From Phycisphaera sp. (GTDB taxonomy: Bacteria > Planctomycetota > Phycisphaerae > Phycisphaerales > UBA1924), in NCBI GenBank assembly GCA_003712165.1, contig RHLH01000001.1, positions 2,887,575 through 2,951,574 on the forward strand: DNA of 64,000 nt, written 5' to 3'. The notes below the pieces were generated by a model. The model worked only from the letters and a program-made list of their open reading frames with translations. It did not search any database and was not told the DNA's origin. The translations under genes were made by a program, and so were the position numbers. Positions 7,787 to 16,864 of the stretch are shown piece after piece (positions within the stretch are counted from its first letter, which is position 1; each line of letters opens with the position of its first letter).

Positions 7787-9268
7787 TTAGAGTAATTCCG
7801 ACGCCAGGCTCGCCAGTTCGGATCTCACGCTGCTCGCGAGCGTGACGTGACCGACGATGCCAACGTCTTTCATCTGCTCGACCGCGTAGCTGAGACCGTT
7901 CGATGCGCGGTCGAGGTACGGGTTGTCGATCTGCCCGATGTCGCCCGTCAGGACGATCTTGGTGCCCTCGCCGACGCGGCTGATGATCGTCTTGACCTCG
8001 TGAGGTGTCAGGTTCTGCGCTTCGTCCACGATCATGAACTGGTGCGGGATCGATCGGCCCCGGATGTAGGTCAAAGGCTCGAGCACGAGCTGCCCGCCCG
8101 CCATGAGCTGCTCGATGCGCTGCTCGGTGGTATGGCTATCGGCGACCTCGTGCTGACCGCCTCGTGTCGAGAGCAGGTAGCTGAGGTTGTCGAAGATGGG
8201 CTGCATCCACGCGAAGAGCTTCTCGTCCTTGTCGCCCGGGAGGTAGCCGATGTCTCGGCCCATGGGCATGATGGGCCTCGCGACGAGGAGCTTCTCGAAC
8301 CGGTCGTCGAGGAAGACCTTTGCCATGCCCGCCGCGATCGCAAGGAGTGTTTTGCCCGTGCCCGCGGAGCCCAGGAGCGTGACAAGCCTGATCTCATCGT
8401 CGAGCAGGAGATCGAGTGCCATTGTTTGCTGCACATTGCGCGCAAGTATGCCATAGACCGGTTTGCGTGGGCCGGTGACTGGGATGATCTGATCCGTCTC
8501 AGCGAGTCTGCTCGCGAGCCTTCGCGCGAGGCCGGTGTGGTTCGGGTCGCTCTCGTCGTGGAGCACGATGAACTGGTTGGTCTTGATGTCGCGCTTGGTT
8601 GTAGAGCCGTCGGGGTTCTCGGTGGTCAGGTGATCGACGAGCCTCTCGATGTCGAGCTGCTTGTCGTGGTAGAGGTCGTCGATCAGGTTGCCGGGGACGG
8701 TGAGGTCGAAGTACCCCGTGTAGAGGCGCTCGGCGTCGACTTTCTGGTTCTCGAAGTCCTCGGTCTTGATGCCCAAGGCATCGCTCTTGATGCGCGCCGA
8801 CAGGTCCTTTGACACAAAGACCGCGGGCTCATCGGCGAGCTTGAGCGCGTAGGCGACAGCGATGATGTGGTTGTCTGGCATGTCCTTGCCGATCGCGGCG
8901 GGGCGCGCCGGATCGGTGACATCGACTCGGATGCTTCCCGCTTTACCATCGGCGAGGAACGATGACGGGTTGAACTCCTGCGAGGCGGGCAGATCGCCCC
9001 AGCTGACGCCCTCGGTCAGCTTCCCGAGTGCGCGCAGTCGGTCGAGGTGGCGGATGCACTGCCGGGCGGCTCGCCCGATGTCGTCCTCTCGCCTCTTCAT
9101 GGTGTCGAGCTCTTCGATCACCGGATAGGGGATGACGACGTGGTTGTCCTCGAACACGAAGAGCGCGTTCGGGTTGTGCAGCAGCACGTTTGTATCGAGT
9201 ACAAAGTGCTTCGGGCCGTGCTTCTTTGCGTCGTTCTGCGTCGCCTCAGCGGCGGTTGTGTCTGACAT
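7787..9268 (-). CDS. PIN domain-PhoH ATPase fusion protein
   Basis: 493 residues from the ATG at 9268, chosen because GGAG lies 11 bases upstream; the ATG at 9277 is only two bases from it. The N-terminal PIN nuclease domain begins FVLDTNVLLHNP with acidic residues at DTN and EELD. The C-terminal PhoH P-loop domain has Walker A GSAGTGKT, a Walker B-like FMIVDEAQNL and a sensor region KIVLTGDIGQID. The family is a cytoplasmic putative RNA helicase/nuclease (YlaK/PhoH2 type), linked in other bacteria to RNA processing. It is intact and of normal length. It converges on the secretion operon terminator. Confidence 0.93.
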   Translation of the reverse strand: MSDTTAAEATQNDAKKHGPKHFVLDTNVLLHNPNALFVFEDNHVVIPYPVIEELDTMKRREDDIGRAARQCIRHLDRLRALGKLTEGVSWGDLPASQEFNPSSFLADGKAGSIRVDVTDPARPAAIGKDMPDNHIIAVAYALKLADEPAVFVSKDLSARIKSDALGIKTEDFENQKVDAERLYTGYFDLTVPGNLIDDLYHDKQLDIERLVDHLTTENPDGSTTKRDIKTNQFIVLHDESDPNHTGLARRLASRLAETDQIIPVTGPRKPVYGILARNVQQTMALDLLLDDEIRLVTLLGSAGTGKTLLAIAAGMAKVFLDDRFEKLLVARPIMPMGRDIGYLPGDKDEKLFAWMQPIFDNLSYLLSTRGGQHEVADSHTTEQRIEQLMAGGQLVLEPLTYIRGRSIPHQFMIVDEAQNLTPHEVKTIISRVGEGTKIVLTGDIGQIDNPYLDRASNGLSYAVEQMKDVGIVGHVTLASSVRSELASLASELL

Positions 9269-9313
9269 GCGATCCATCGCTCCGGTCGTCGGCTCCAGCC
9301 AACGGATTGTGCC

Positions 9314-9892
9314 TCAGGGCTCCTCGGCTTGGATCATACCGGATTGGTCGGCGGGCACCAGCGCATCCTCGCCCGACTGCGAAGCGGGCCAGAACGCCGC
9401 AATCGAGAGCACCAGACCCAGGGAGATCGCGAGGCCCGTTTTGATGAACGTCGCCGCGACCCGGCCCGCGGCAGCGCCCGCGCCGGCTTTCCCTGACTCC
9501 TTCCACGTGCGCTGGGCACCGTTGCGTTCCATGACAACCGCGAGAGCCGCGGCTCCTATGACACCGCCCATGATGGTCCCGATGATGGGCATGAAAAAGA
9601 CTGTGCCGATGATCGCTCCGAGAATGCCACCGATGAACGCGCCGGTTATCCCTTGTTTCGTCGCTCCCCCAGCTTTTGCACCGACCGCGGAGCTAGCCAT
9701 CTCAGCAATCTCGGCGAGGAGCACCAGTACGGCGGCGGTGATCACAACCCACCAACCGAAGATATCGGGCGTGACAAGCTTCGCGATGATCGCCACGAGC
9801 AGCATGAACCACATGCCGGGCAAAGTCACAAGCGTCAGCACGACGCCGACGAGCGAGCAGATCAGAACAAGTGTTGCTACAACCCAGGTCAA
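9314..9892 (-). CDS. DUF456 family integral membrane protein
   Basis: 192 residues with about five hydrophobic segments, starting TWVVATLVLICSLVGVVLTL. The glycine-rich central part (GAKAGGATKQGITGAFIGGI, then GTVFFMPIIGTIMGGVIGA) is the DUF456 pattern. The family has no established function. It lies just downstream of the neighbouring membrane-protein gene (15 bp gap) on the same strand, so the two may be co-transcribed. Confidence 0.8.
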   Translation of the reverse strand: MTWVVATLVLICSLVGVVLTLVTLPGMWFMLLVAIIAKLVTPDIFGWWVVITAAVLVLLAEIAEMASSAVGAKAGGATKQGITGAFIGGILGAIIGTVFFMPIIGTIMGGVIGAAALAVVMERNGAQRTWKESGKAGAGAAAGRVAATFIKTGLAISLGLVLSIAAFWPASQSGEDALVPADQSGMIQAEEP

Positions 9893-9907
9893 AGGGCGCC
9901 TCCGGGC

Positions 9908-10837
9908 TCAGGAGCCCGTGGGCTCCGGTCTCGGATGTTGTTCCGATTCTTGAATCTCAGATTCCGTATCGCTCTCATCCCCGTCATCGCCCTCGTGCTC
10001 ATCTTCGTCGATGAGGTCTTCGGGGCGTGCATGGCGGTGCATCGCCAAGTACCACTCCTCGAGCGGCTCGTACTGATAGAGGTCGAGCTTGACTTCTTTG
10101 CCGCCCAGCTGCGGGTGCTCTGATTTGATTTTGAGGAAGACGAGGAACTTATCCCACTTGCGTCGGTCGAAGACCTCAACGTCGTCGGGCACGATCGATA
10201 CGCCGCCCGGCAGGCCGAGGCGCATCTCACTCGGATCCCACGTGTACTTGCGGCTGGCCGTCCGCATCATGTGCAGAAGCAGCAGCCCGCCCCCGCCCAG
10301 CCCGACCACAACGAACGCCCACTGGACTGGGATGTCATAGCTGGCAAGAGGCTTGGGCTGTTCGGTCGTGTTCGACCACTCGGCGTCGAGTTCGGCGAGC
10401 TTGTCATTCGGGCGATCGCTGATGTCAGAGACGACCCGTTCTTCCGTGAGCCTGCCGAGCACGCCTAGCGAGTTGAGCCAGTGGTAGCGCGCAATGTCCG
10501 CGGCTGCCTCGCGCGCTCTGAACGAGTTGCCCGCGGCGGTCTGTGTCAGATCGTTGAGCCTTTCTTCGAGATCAGCCTTGTGCTCACTGGCGGTCATCCC
10601 GTCTGGGACACCCAGATCACTCTCGAGGAGCCTCGCTTCGTTCGCTTTGAGCAGGTACTGGTGGAGGTGCCACGATGCCGAGGCTTCGCCCCGGTTTGGG
10701 TACGCGATGATGGCGTCGTAGAGGCCGTAGATTCCGAACCCGATGAGGACGACGAGGAAGACGGCCATTTTGATAACCCACTTCCGGGCGAGGCTGGTGG
10801 TGTGGGCGGCTGTCTGCTGTGTCGAGTCTTCGCTCAT
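9908..10837 (-). CDS. Two-helix membrane protein of unknown function
   Basis: 309 residues from the ATG at 10837, preceded by GGAG at eight bases; an in-frame ATG at 10885 would add 16 residues. There are two transmembrane helices (WVIKMAVFLVVLIGFGIYGL near the N-terminus and the stretch around WAFVVVGLGGGGLLLLH). A helical extracytoplasmic region lies between them. The C-terminal cytoplasmic part (VEVFDRRKWDKFLVFLKIK) resembles a small beta/alpha domain. The tail is strongly acidic. I do not recognise the family. It pairs with the DUF456 gene downstream. Confidence 0.8.
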   Translation of the reverse strand: MSEDSTQQTAAHTTSLARKWVIKMAVFLVVLIGFGIYGLYDAIIAYPNRGEASASWHLHQYLLKANEARLLESDLGVPDGMTASEHKADLEERLNDLTQTAAGNSFRAREAAADIARYHWLNSLGVLGRLTEERVVSDISDRPNDKLAELDAEWSNTTEQPKPLASYDIPVQWAFVVVGLGGGGLLLLHMMRTASRKYTWDPSEMRLGLPGGVSIVPDDVEVFDRRKWDKFLVFLKIKSEHPQLGGKEVKLDLYQYEPLEEWYLAMHRHARPEDLIDEDEHEGDDGDESDTESEIQESEQHPRPEPTGS

Positions 10838-10910
10838 TGGCGCTGCTCCGCTGGTCTGTGTAGGAAGGCCGATACTCTCATTCATTGTCGGCCGATGTGT
10901 AGGCGTGGAA

Positions 10911-11141
10911 TCAGTCGTATTCCTTGGATGAGAAGGCGCCGGACCACCATTGCCTGGCCCAGATCCGGCCGCCGGGCGTCCGCATGATCTGATCGAACCC
11001 GCCGAGCCTCGCCTCGCGCTTGGGGATCCGGGGATGGGGCTTGCCCGTCGAGAGTGCGTTGGTCAGCCAGACCTCGTGCGTCCGGCGGGCCAGACGACCC
11101 CGATCGACGATGGATTTCCTAGAAAACGGGTTGAAGAGCAT
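10911..11141 (-). CDS. Small conserved-looking protein (76 aa), leaderless start
   Basis: 76 residues, Arg-rich at the N-terminus (FNPFSRKSIVDRGRLARRTH), ending in a Trp-rich stretch (GRIWARQWWSGAFSS). No family recognised. The start is supported by TACACT exactly six bases upstream of the ATG, a spacing that recurs at other starts in this window. A forward-strand open frame overlaps it but has no comparable start signal. It could be a small nucleic-acid-binding protein, but nothing in the sequence proves that. Confidence 0.55.
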   Translation of the reverse strand: MLFNPFSRKSIVDRGRLARRTHEVWLTNALSTGKPHPRIPKREARLGGFDQIMRTPGGRIWARQWWSGAFSSKEYD

Positions 11142-11147
11142 CCAAGC

Positions 11148-11153
11148 AGTGTA
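11148..11153 (-). promoter_or_regulatory. -10-like TACACT, six bases before the start codon
   Basis: TACACT on the minus strand, followed by GCTTGG and then ATG at 11141. With normal spacing, transcription would start at the A of the ATG, giving a leaderless mRNA. No convincing -35 is seen. Confidence 0.5.
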
Positions 11154-11290
11154 GCACCGGTAGACGGCGTGTACCCAACCAGAATCCGATTACAAGTTTG
11201 CGTGCTTTGTGTATCTTCGGCCTGGTACTGGCATTAGAATCGGACCTGATTCTCGTCAGAGATATGTTGATTAAGAGAGGTGCCGCCGTG

Positions 11291-12100
11291 ATGGATATTC
11301 GTGTGTTCCCTTGTGTGCTGTCGGCATGCCTCGCCGCGGGCGCGTCCGCTCAGGTATTCGAACTCGAAGCACAGAACGAGGCGACCATTCTCGACGTCCC
11401 GACCCAGGCGATCGGGGACGGCGCGCTCTTCTCGGGCACCAGCAACAACCGCCTGACCAAGCGAGCCATGATCCGCTTTGATCTTTCAGTTCTGCCTGCG
11501 GGAGACATCGTCTCGGCAACGCTCGAGCTCACCCCCCGCGCTATCCGGGGGCCGGTACCGATTTCCGCGCACAGGATCACGCGCGATTGGAACGAGGGTC
11601 CGGCGCCGGGTCAGGGCATGGGGGGCGGGCTGGGTTCGCTCGCCGGCCCCGACGATGTGACATGGCTCGTTGACGGGTTCGGGGCCAACTGGAACAGCGC
11701 GGGCGGTGACTTCGACCCCGTCGCGACGGACTCGGCGACCTTCACACTCCTGCTCACGCCCGGCGGGTTCGACGTCACACTGGACGTGATCGACATGATC
11801 GACGGGACAGTCTCGAACTTCGGTTGGATCCTGATCTCGGATATCGAGCCAACGTTTGGGCGGGTTGTGTCCTTCGGAACCGACGAGACGCCCGATCCGA
11901 ACCCGAAGCTCATCGTCGAGGTGACACCGAACTGCGTCGCCGATGTCAACGGTGACGGCAAGGTGACACCGACCGACTTCACCGCGTGGGTCAACGCGTT
12001 CAACAACAACCTGCCCGAGTGCGATCAGAACGGTGACGGCTCTTGCACACCGACAGACTTCACCGCGTGGGTCAACAACTTCAACAACGGTTGTGGGTGA
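11291..12100 (+). CDS. Secreted DNRLRE-like domain protein with GC-type dockerin tail
   Basis: 269 residues. A signal peptide (MDIRVFPCVLSACLAAGASA) precedes a jelly-roll DNRLRE-type domain typified by RAMIRFDLSVLPAGDIVSAT and ITRDWNEGPAPGQG. The C-terminus has two Ca-binding dockerin-like repeats, DVNGDGKVTPTDFTAWVNAF and DQNGDGSCTPTDFTAWVNNF, the GC-type form seen in Phycisphaerae. ATG at 11291 has AGAGAGG ten bases upstream; longer in-frame starts exist but would bury the signal peptide. Likely an extracellular or envelope-attached binding protein. What the dockerin attaches to is unknown; no matching cohesin is in the window. Confidence 0.85.
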   Translation: MDIRVFPCVLSACLAAGASAQVFELEAQNEATILDVPTQAIGDGALFSGTSNNRLTKRAMIRFDLSVLPAGDIVSATLELTPRAIRGPVPISAHRITRDWNEGPAPGQGMGGGLGSLAGPDDVTWLVDGFGANWNSAGGDFDPVATDSATFTLLLTPGGFDVTLDVIDMIDGTVSNFGWILISDIEPTFGRVVSFGTDETPDPNPKLIVEVTPNCVADVNGDGKVTPTDFTAWVNAFNNNLPECDQNGDGSCTPTDFTAWVNNFNNGCG

Positions 12101-12155
12101 TTGACGCTCTCGGATTTCATCGAATCCTGACTGGCTAGACGCTGTATGATCTGCC

Positions 12156-12857
12156 GTGCTCGCTTCGCAACTCTGCACAAGCTGCGGCTATGAACTCTGC
12201 CAAGCCCCCGCGCCACCCGACCCTGTGTACGGGCTCCCGGTCTGCGCGTGCCCTGCCTGCGGCGTCTCAATCGTCCGCCGAAAGCACAGGCTGAGGACTC
12301 ACCCTGTCGCATTCCGGAGGCTCGACCGCGCGTTCAACCGGATGGCGTTGACAATCTTCGTGATCGTCTGCGTCGCGGGCGCAGCGATGCTGATCGCTGG
12401 GCTGGCAACGAGACAGGCCGAGATGCACGAGCGCGCCCCCTGGCCCGCATTCGTGCATGCTGTTCGAAACGCGGACAAGTCTGAGTTGCTTTCAATAGGC
12501 GTTCTCCTTTCGATCATCGGGCTCGTGCAACTGCTCTCGGGACTCGTGCTGTGCAGACTTCTCTGGCATTGGAAGATGACGCACCTCGCGCTGGCGTGGG
12601 GCGTGCTGCTGCTTGTGTGCTGCACCTCGGTCCCGACAATTCTGGTGCGCATCGACGCGATCCCGTTTGAGTTCGGACCAGTGCTTCGTGTATACGGCTC
12701 GATGGTGCAGGTCGCCGGGGTGTGCTGGCTGCTGACCGCAGCGGGCCTGTGTGTGGGCAAGGCGACCACACCCAGCGGGGACGCGATCATGGCGCGACGC
12801 CTTCGACGTTCTCTCAGGTGGGCACGCAAACTTCAGAGCAAGAGTCGAGCGGGATGA
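12156..12857 (+). CDS. Zn-ribbon membrane protein (paralogue 1)
   Basis: 233 residues from a GTG. A treble-clef-like Zn-ribbon at the N-terminus (LCTSCGYELC, then CACPACG) precedes four hydrophobic segments (ALTIFVIVCVAGAAMLIAGL, LLSIGVLLSIIGLVQLLSGL, LALAWGVLLLVCCTSVPTIL, and a fourth near VCWLLTAAGLCVG). TATGAT lies five bases before the GTG, which supports this start. The next gene has the same architecture and overlaps by ATGA, so this is a tandem paralogous pair. Function unknown. Confidence 0.75.
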   Translation: MLASQLCTSCGYELCQAPAPPDPVYGLPVCACPACGVSIVRRKHRLRTHPVAFRRLDRAFNRMALTIFVIVCVAGAAMLIAGLATRQAEMHERAPWPAFVHAVRNADKSELLSIGVLLSIIGLVQLLSGLVLCRLLWHWKMTHLALAWGVLLLVCCTSVPTILVRIDAIPFEFGPVLRVYGSMVQVAGVCWLLTAAGLCVGKATTPSGDAIMARRLRRSLRWARKLQSKSRAG

Positions 12858-13813
12858 CCACCGAGCACAAGGCAACACCTGTTTCGACGATCATGGGCGA
12901 CCGCCTTTGCGTGAAGTGCGCCTACAACCTGCGCGGCCAGCCCGTATTCAAGGAAGAGCACTACGGGCTCTACATCGCGCGATGCCCCGAGTGCGGCACG
13001 CCGGCCGCGGTGCAGGAATACCCGATGCTCGGGCGCTGGCCCGGCAGAATCAGGGTCTTTGCTGCCCTCGCGTACGCTCTGACAGTTCTGGGCGCACTCC
13101 TGACGGTGCTGCTGCTTCTCTCGGCGATGTCCGAGGGGTTGAAGGAAACCGCTGCGGAGCCTCTTGCGATCGAGATCGCTGCGCAGTGGGCGGAGCACGT
13201 GAACACCGAGGAAGCGGCGGGGCGCGATCCGTATGCCGGGCGAACGGCGGCCGCGCCCTCGCAGCGCGCCGCAGACGGCGCGTTCGTCGCCAACCGCTGG
13301 TACGCGATCGACACGGCGTGGTGGCGCGACCAGAACCGGTTCTCATCGTTCTTCACCGGGCTTACACACACGGCTCGGTCGAGCATGCCCGTGATGGCGC
13401 TCATGACGATCCCGATGTTTGCGATGGGATCGGTACTCTCGGTGCTGATCCTCGGCGCGCGCAGGTCGGTGCTGCTCGTTGTGGGCGTCCTTCCGGCGAT
13501 CATGATGCTCGCGATCTTCCTGATCGCCACGACGATCGATCGGAGGTTGGTGGGCTGGGTTACTCCCAACGAGATCGCCAACGAGAGCATGTGGCTCCCC
13601 GCGGTCGCGTGCGTGTTCGTGCTCTGGCTCATCGCGGGTTCGGTCGGGCTCATGCTGGGCAGGCCTATCGCGAGGCTAGGGGTGCGGGCGCTCTTGCCCC
13701 CTACGATGCGAGGACCGCTTGCGGAGCTGTGGTTTACGGACAACAAGCCGCTGCCGACCAACACGCGTGCGCCGCGTAAGATTCATCCGGAAGCTGAGCA
13801 CAAACAGCAATGA
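12854..13813 (+). CDS. Zn-ribbon membrane protein (paralogue 2)
   Basis: 319 residues from the ATG at 12854, which overlaps the upstream stop (ATGA). An N-terminal Zn-ribbon (LCVKCAYNLRGQ, then CPECG) is followed by four hydrophobic segments, with an extracytoplasmic loop of about 90 residues after the first. It shares domain order with the preceding gene but is longer. NDH-2 starts 18 bp downstream, so the genes may form one transcript. No enzyme motif seen; function unknown. Confidence 0.78.
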   Translation: MTTEHKATPVSTIMGDRLCVKCAYNLRGQPVFKEEHYGLYIARCPECGTPAAVQEYPMLGRWPGRIRVFAALAYALTVLGALLTVLLLLSAMSEGLKETAAEPLAIEIAAQWAEHVNTEEAAGRDPYAGRTAAAPSQRAADGAFVANRWYAIDTAWWRDQNRFSSFFTGLTHTARSSMPVMALMTIPMFAMGSVLSVLILGARRSVLLVVGVLPAIMMLAIFLIATTIDRRLVGWVTPNEIANESMWLPAVACVFVLWLIAGSVGLMLGRPIARLGVRALLPPTMRGPLAELWFTDNKPLPTNTRAPRKIHPEAEHKQQ

Positions 13814-13831
13814 CTCAGTGAAAGGAAACGC

Positions 13832-15151
13832 GTGGCGCGCCCGCGGGTCATCATCATCGGAGGAGGCTTCGCCGGCCTGAGCGCCGGGCGGCGGCTCCGC
13901 AAGACCAATGCCGATGTGATTCTGTTCGACAGACGCAACCATCATCTGTTTCAGCCTTTGCTCTACCAGGTCGCGACCGCGGGGCTGAGCCCTTCGCAGA
14001 TCGCTGTCCCCATCCGGAATCTGTTCTCGCGCCGAACGAACGTCGCGGTGCGTATGGAAGAAGTGACGAGCCTCGATCTGCGGGCCAACGCCGTATACAC
14101 GCAGCGAGGAGCGGAGCGTTACGACTACCTGATCATCGCGGCGGGCACCACCAACTCCTATTTCGGACACAACGACTGGAGCAGGCACGCGACCGGGCTC
14201 AAGTCGATCGAGGATGCGCTCGAGATCCGCAGGCAGTTCCTGTCCAGCTTTGAGAAAGCAGAACTCGCGGAAGACATTGATACACAGCGGGCGCTCATGA
14301 CCTTTGTCGTGATCGGGGGAGGACCGACAGGAGTCGAACTCGCAGGTGCTCTTGCAGAGATCGCGACTCGGAGTCTGCCGCCCGACTTCCGAAACATCGA
14401 CACCTCCGAGACACGCATCGTGCTCGTTGAAGCGGGGGATCGGTTGCTCGCCGCGTTCGATGAGGATCAATCCGAGCGAGCCAGAAGAGACCTCGTCGGT
14501 ATGGGCATCCAAGTCATGCTCAACACCTACGCAGAAGAGATCGATGACAACGGTGTCGAGATCAGGTCGGGCGACACGACAGAGCGGATCGACGCCGGCG
14601 CGGTGTATTGGGCCGCCGGCGTGAAAGCCGAGGGCATCACCGGGTCGGCGGGCAGCGAACTCGACAACGCCGGCCGGCTCGTCGTTCAGCCTGATCTGAG
14701 CCTGTCTGGCTATCCGAACGTCTTCGCCGCGGGCGATATCTGCAAAGCAGTCGATGTCAAAGGCAAGGAGACGCCCGGTGTCGCGCAGGGCGCGATCCAG
14801 ATGGGCAAACACGCGGCGGGCATCATCGCCAGCGAGATCAAGACCGGCGTCACGACGCCCCCCGACAAACGCCCCGCGTTCAAGTACCGCGACAAGGGCA
14901 ACATGGCAACCATCGGCCGCCGACGCGCGATCGCGGACTTCGGCTGGCTCAAAATCTCGGGCCTGCCCGCGTGGCTGCTGTGGGCGTTCGTGCACATCGC
15001 ATTCCTCATCGGGTTCCGGAACAAGGTCGTGACGATGTTCGAGTGGATCTACATGTATATCACCTTCGGGCGGGGCGCCAGGCTCATCACCGGGCAGGGT
15101 CGGAGCCCAGAGACAAAGAGCGGCGAAGGAGACGCCTCCGCCAGCGCCTAA
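13832..15151 (+). CDS. ndh: Type II NADH:quinone oxidoreductase (NDH-2)
   Basis: 439 residues from a GTG with AAGGA five bases upstream. Two dinucleotide folds are visible: FAD binding at VIIIGGGFAGLSAGRRL and NADH binding at FVVIGGGPTGVELAGALAE. A third FAD motif is NVFAAGDICK. The ATG of FAD-disulphide families has no redox Cys pair here, as expected for NDH-2. The C-terminal amphipathic region (WLLWAFVHIAFLIGFRNK) fits membrane attachment. It oxidises NADH and reduces quinone without pumping protons. The KBL-type gene follows 26 bp later. Full length for the family. Confidence 0.92.
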   Translation: MARPRVIIIGGGFAGLSAGRRLRKTNADVILFDRRNHHLFQPLLYQVATAGLSPSQIAVPIRNLFSRRTNVAVRMEEVTSLDLRANAVYTQRGAERYDYLIIAAGTTNSYFGHNDWSRHATGLKSIEDALEIRRQFLSSFEKAELAEDIDTQRALMTFVVIGGGPTGVELAGALAEIATRSLPPDFRNIDTSETRIVLVEAGDRLLAAFDEDQSERARRDLVGMGIQVMLNTYAEEIDDNGVEIRSGDTTERIDAGAVYWAAGVKAEGITGSAGSELDNAGRLVVQPDLSLSGYPNVFAAGDICKAVDVKGKETPGVAQGAIQMGKHAAGIIASEIKTGVTTPPDKRPAFKYRDKGNMATIGRRRAIADFGWLKISGLPAWLLWAFVHIAFLIGFRNKVVTMFEWIYMYITFGRGARLITGQGRSPETKSGEGDASASA

Positions 15152-15177
15152 ACTCTGCGAACACGCGGAGAATCCCC

Positions 15178-16395
15178 ATGAGCACGTTCGACCAGCGCAC
15201 CGACAAGACCCTCCAAGAGCTCGCCGAAGGCGGGCAGTACAAGCACCTGCAGATGCTGGGCTCCCCCATGGACGCGGTCGTCAGGATGCGGATGGACGAC
15301 GGCTCCTTCCGCGACACGCTCTGCTTCTGCTCCAACAACTACCTGGGACTGGCCAACCACCCGGAGGTCGTCGAGGCGGGCATCAAGGGCCTGCGTGACT
15401 ACGGCGCCGGCACCGCTTCCGTTCGCTTCATCTGCGGCACGTTCACACCCCACGAGCAGCTCGAAGCCACGATCAGCAAGTACATGGGCACCGAGGCGAG
15501 CTACACGTTCGTCTCGTGCTGGAACGCGACCGAGGCGCTGTTCCCGACGTTCTGCGAGGCGGGCGATGTCATCGTCTCCGACGAGCTCAACCACGCGTGC
15601 ATCATCGACGCGATGCGGCTCACCCCCGTTATCAAGAAGGGCGTCAAGAAGAAGGTCTACAGGCACTCCGATATGGACAGCCTCCGCGAGAAGCTCGTCG
15701 AGTGCGAGCAGGACCCCGAGATCAACGGGCAGGCATGGGTCGTCACCGACGGCGTCTTCAGCATGGAGGGCGATATCGCCAAGCTCCAGATGATCCGCGC
15801 GCTCTGCGACGAGTTCGACGCCAAGCTCGTCGTCGATGACTCCCACGGCCACGGTGTCATGGGCGAGACAGGCCGAGGCACGCACGAGTTCTGCGGCCTC
15901 GTTAACGACGACGGCTCCGCACAGGTCGACTACTTCACAGGCACGCTCGGCAAGGCGCTCGGAGGCGGCGCGGGCGGGTTCATCGCGGGCCCCAAACGCG
16001 GGAGCGAGCTGGTCATCCAGCGTGGCCGGCCCACGCTCTTCTCGAACGCACTCCCCGTCACCGTCGCGTGCAGCGCGAACAAAGCCATCGAGATCCTCAT
16101 GGCCGAGCCCGAGCGCGTGCAGAAACTCCGCGACAACACGGCTTACGCGCGCGAGCAGATCACCGCCGCGGGGTTCGAGGTCATCGACTCCCCCACCGCC
16201 ATCTGCCCGATCATCGTGGGCGACACCGCCAAGGCGATCAGCATGAGCAAACGCCTCATGGAACTGGGCGTCTTCGTCATCGGCTTCGGCTACCCCGTGG
16301 TCCCCGAGGGCACGGCAAGGCTCCGCATCCAGATGTCAGCGGCGCACGAGCGCGAGCATATTGATGAGTTGGTTGGGGCTTTGAAGAAGCTGTGA
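15178..16395 (+). CDS. kbl: PLP-dependent alpha-oxoamine synthase, glycine C-acetyltransferase (KBL) type
   Basis: 405 residues from the ATG at 15178, with GGAGA seven bases upstream. A longer in-frame start at 14971 would lie inside ndh and is rejected. Typical motifs: NNYLGLANHPEVVEA, SVRFICGTFTPHEQLE, the DDSHGHGVMGETGRG aspartate region and the PLP lysine in TGTLGKALGGGAGG. The SVRFICGT motif favours 2-amino-3-ketobutyrate CoA ligase over AONS or serine palmitoyltransferase. It would cleave 2-amino-3-oxobutyrate to glycine and acetyl-CoA. No threonine dehydrogenase gene is nearby. TAAACT at 15149-15154 could be its -10. Confidence 0.85.
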   Translation: MSTFDQRTDKTLQELAEGGQYKHLQMLGSPMDAVVRMRMDDGSFRDTLCFCSNNYLGLANHPEVVEAGIKGLRDYGAGTASVRFICGTFTPHEQLEATISKYMGTEASYTFVSCWNATEALFPTFCEAGDVIVSDELNHACIIDAMRLTPVIKKGVKKKVYRHSDMDSLREKLVECEQDPEINGQAWVVTDGVFSMEGDIAKLQMIRALCDEFDAKLVVDDSHGHGVMGETGRGTHEFCGLVNDDGSAQVDYFTGTLGKALGGGAGGFIAGPKRGSELVIQRGRPTLFSNALPVTVACSANKAIEILMAEPERVQKLRDNTAYAREQITAAGFEVIDSPTAICPIIVGDTAKAISMSKRLMELGVFVIGFGYPVVPEGTARLRIQMSAAHEREHIDELVGALKKL

Positions 16396-16490
16396 TGAAA
16401 GCGGCACAACACTGATTTCAGTCTGCGTCCCATTTCCCAATTGTTTACTCATACAATCCCAACCAGCCCCTAAAAGCAAGGACCCATACC

Positions 16491-16847
16491 ATGCGCAACA
16501 AACTCCTCGTCACCGCCGCCGCTCTGACCGCGATATGCACGGGCTGTTCGCACCACCGTGAGACGGGCACGACCACGCTCTCGGTGGGCGAGTCGCGTGC
16601 ATGGATCGTCAACGGGCTCGATGTCAGGCTCGAAGCCGAGAACCTCGGGCCGGGCGGTTTGCGGGTGGTCGTGGGCGAGATGAGCCAGACCAACCTCGTC
16701 GAGGGTGATACACACAGGGTCACGCTCAACAAGGCCGAGTCCGCGGCTCCGATCACTGTTCGACTGACCGCCCCGGAGGGCGAAACCACTGCGAGTTGGG
16801 TGTTCACGGGCCCCAAGGGCTGGGTGCTTACCGAGAAGATCGACTGA
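16491..16847 (+). CDS. Small predicted lipoprotein
   Basis: 118 residues. Signal sequence MRNKLLVTAAALTAICTGC ends in a lipobox with acylation at Cys19. The mature part is a small beta-rich domain (TTTLSVGESRAWIVNGLDVR, then ITVRLTAPEGETTASWVFTG). AAGCAAGGA lies about 10 bases upstream of the ATG. Two longer reverse-strand frames cover the same bases but lack start signals and sensible composition. Function unknown; presumably in the cell envelope. Confidence 0.72.
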   Translation: MRNKLLVTAAALTAICTGCSHHRETGTTTLSVGESRAWIVNGLDVRLEAENLGPGGLRVVVGEMSQTNLVEGDTHRVTLNKAESAAPITVRLTAPEGETTASWVFTGPKGWVLTEKID

Positions 16848-16864
16848 ATCTGCAAAACGAGCGG

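Noticed and set aside
10950-11237. 95-residue plus-strand frame overlapping the small gene at 10911-11141
   Set aside because: No start signal; the reverse-strand gene has the recurrent TACACT-six-base start.
14971-15177. Longer start for the KBL-type protein at 14971
   Set aside because: It lies inside the ndh gene and adds residues with no family match; ATG 15178 has GGAGA upstream.
16445-16855. Reverse-strand frame of 136 residues opposite the small lipoprotein
   Set aside because: Ser/Thr/Arg-rich composition typical of antisense frames, no ribosome binding site, and the plus-strand lipobox gene is convincing.
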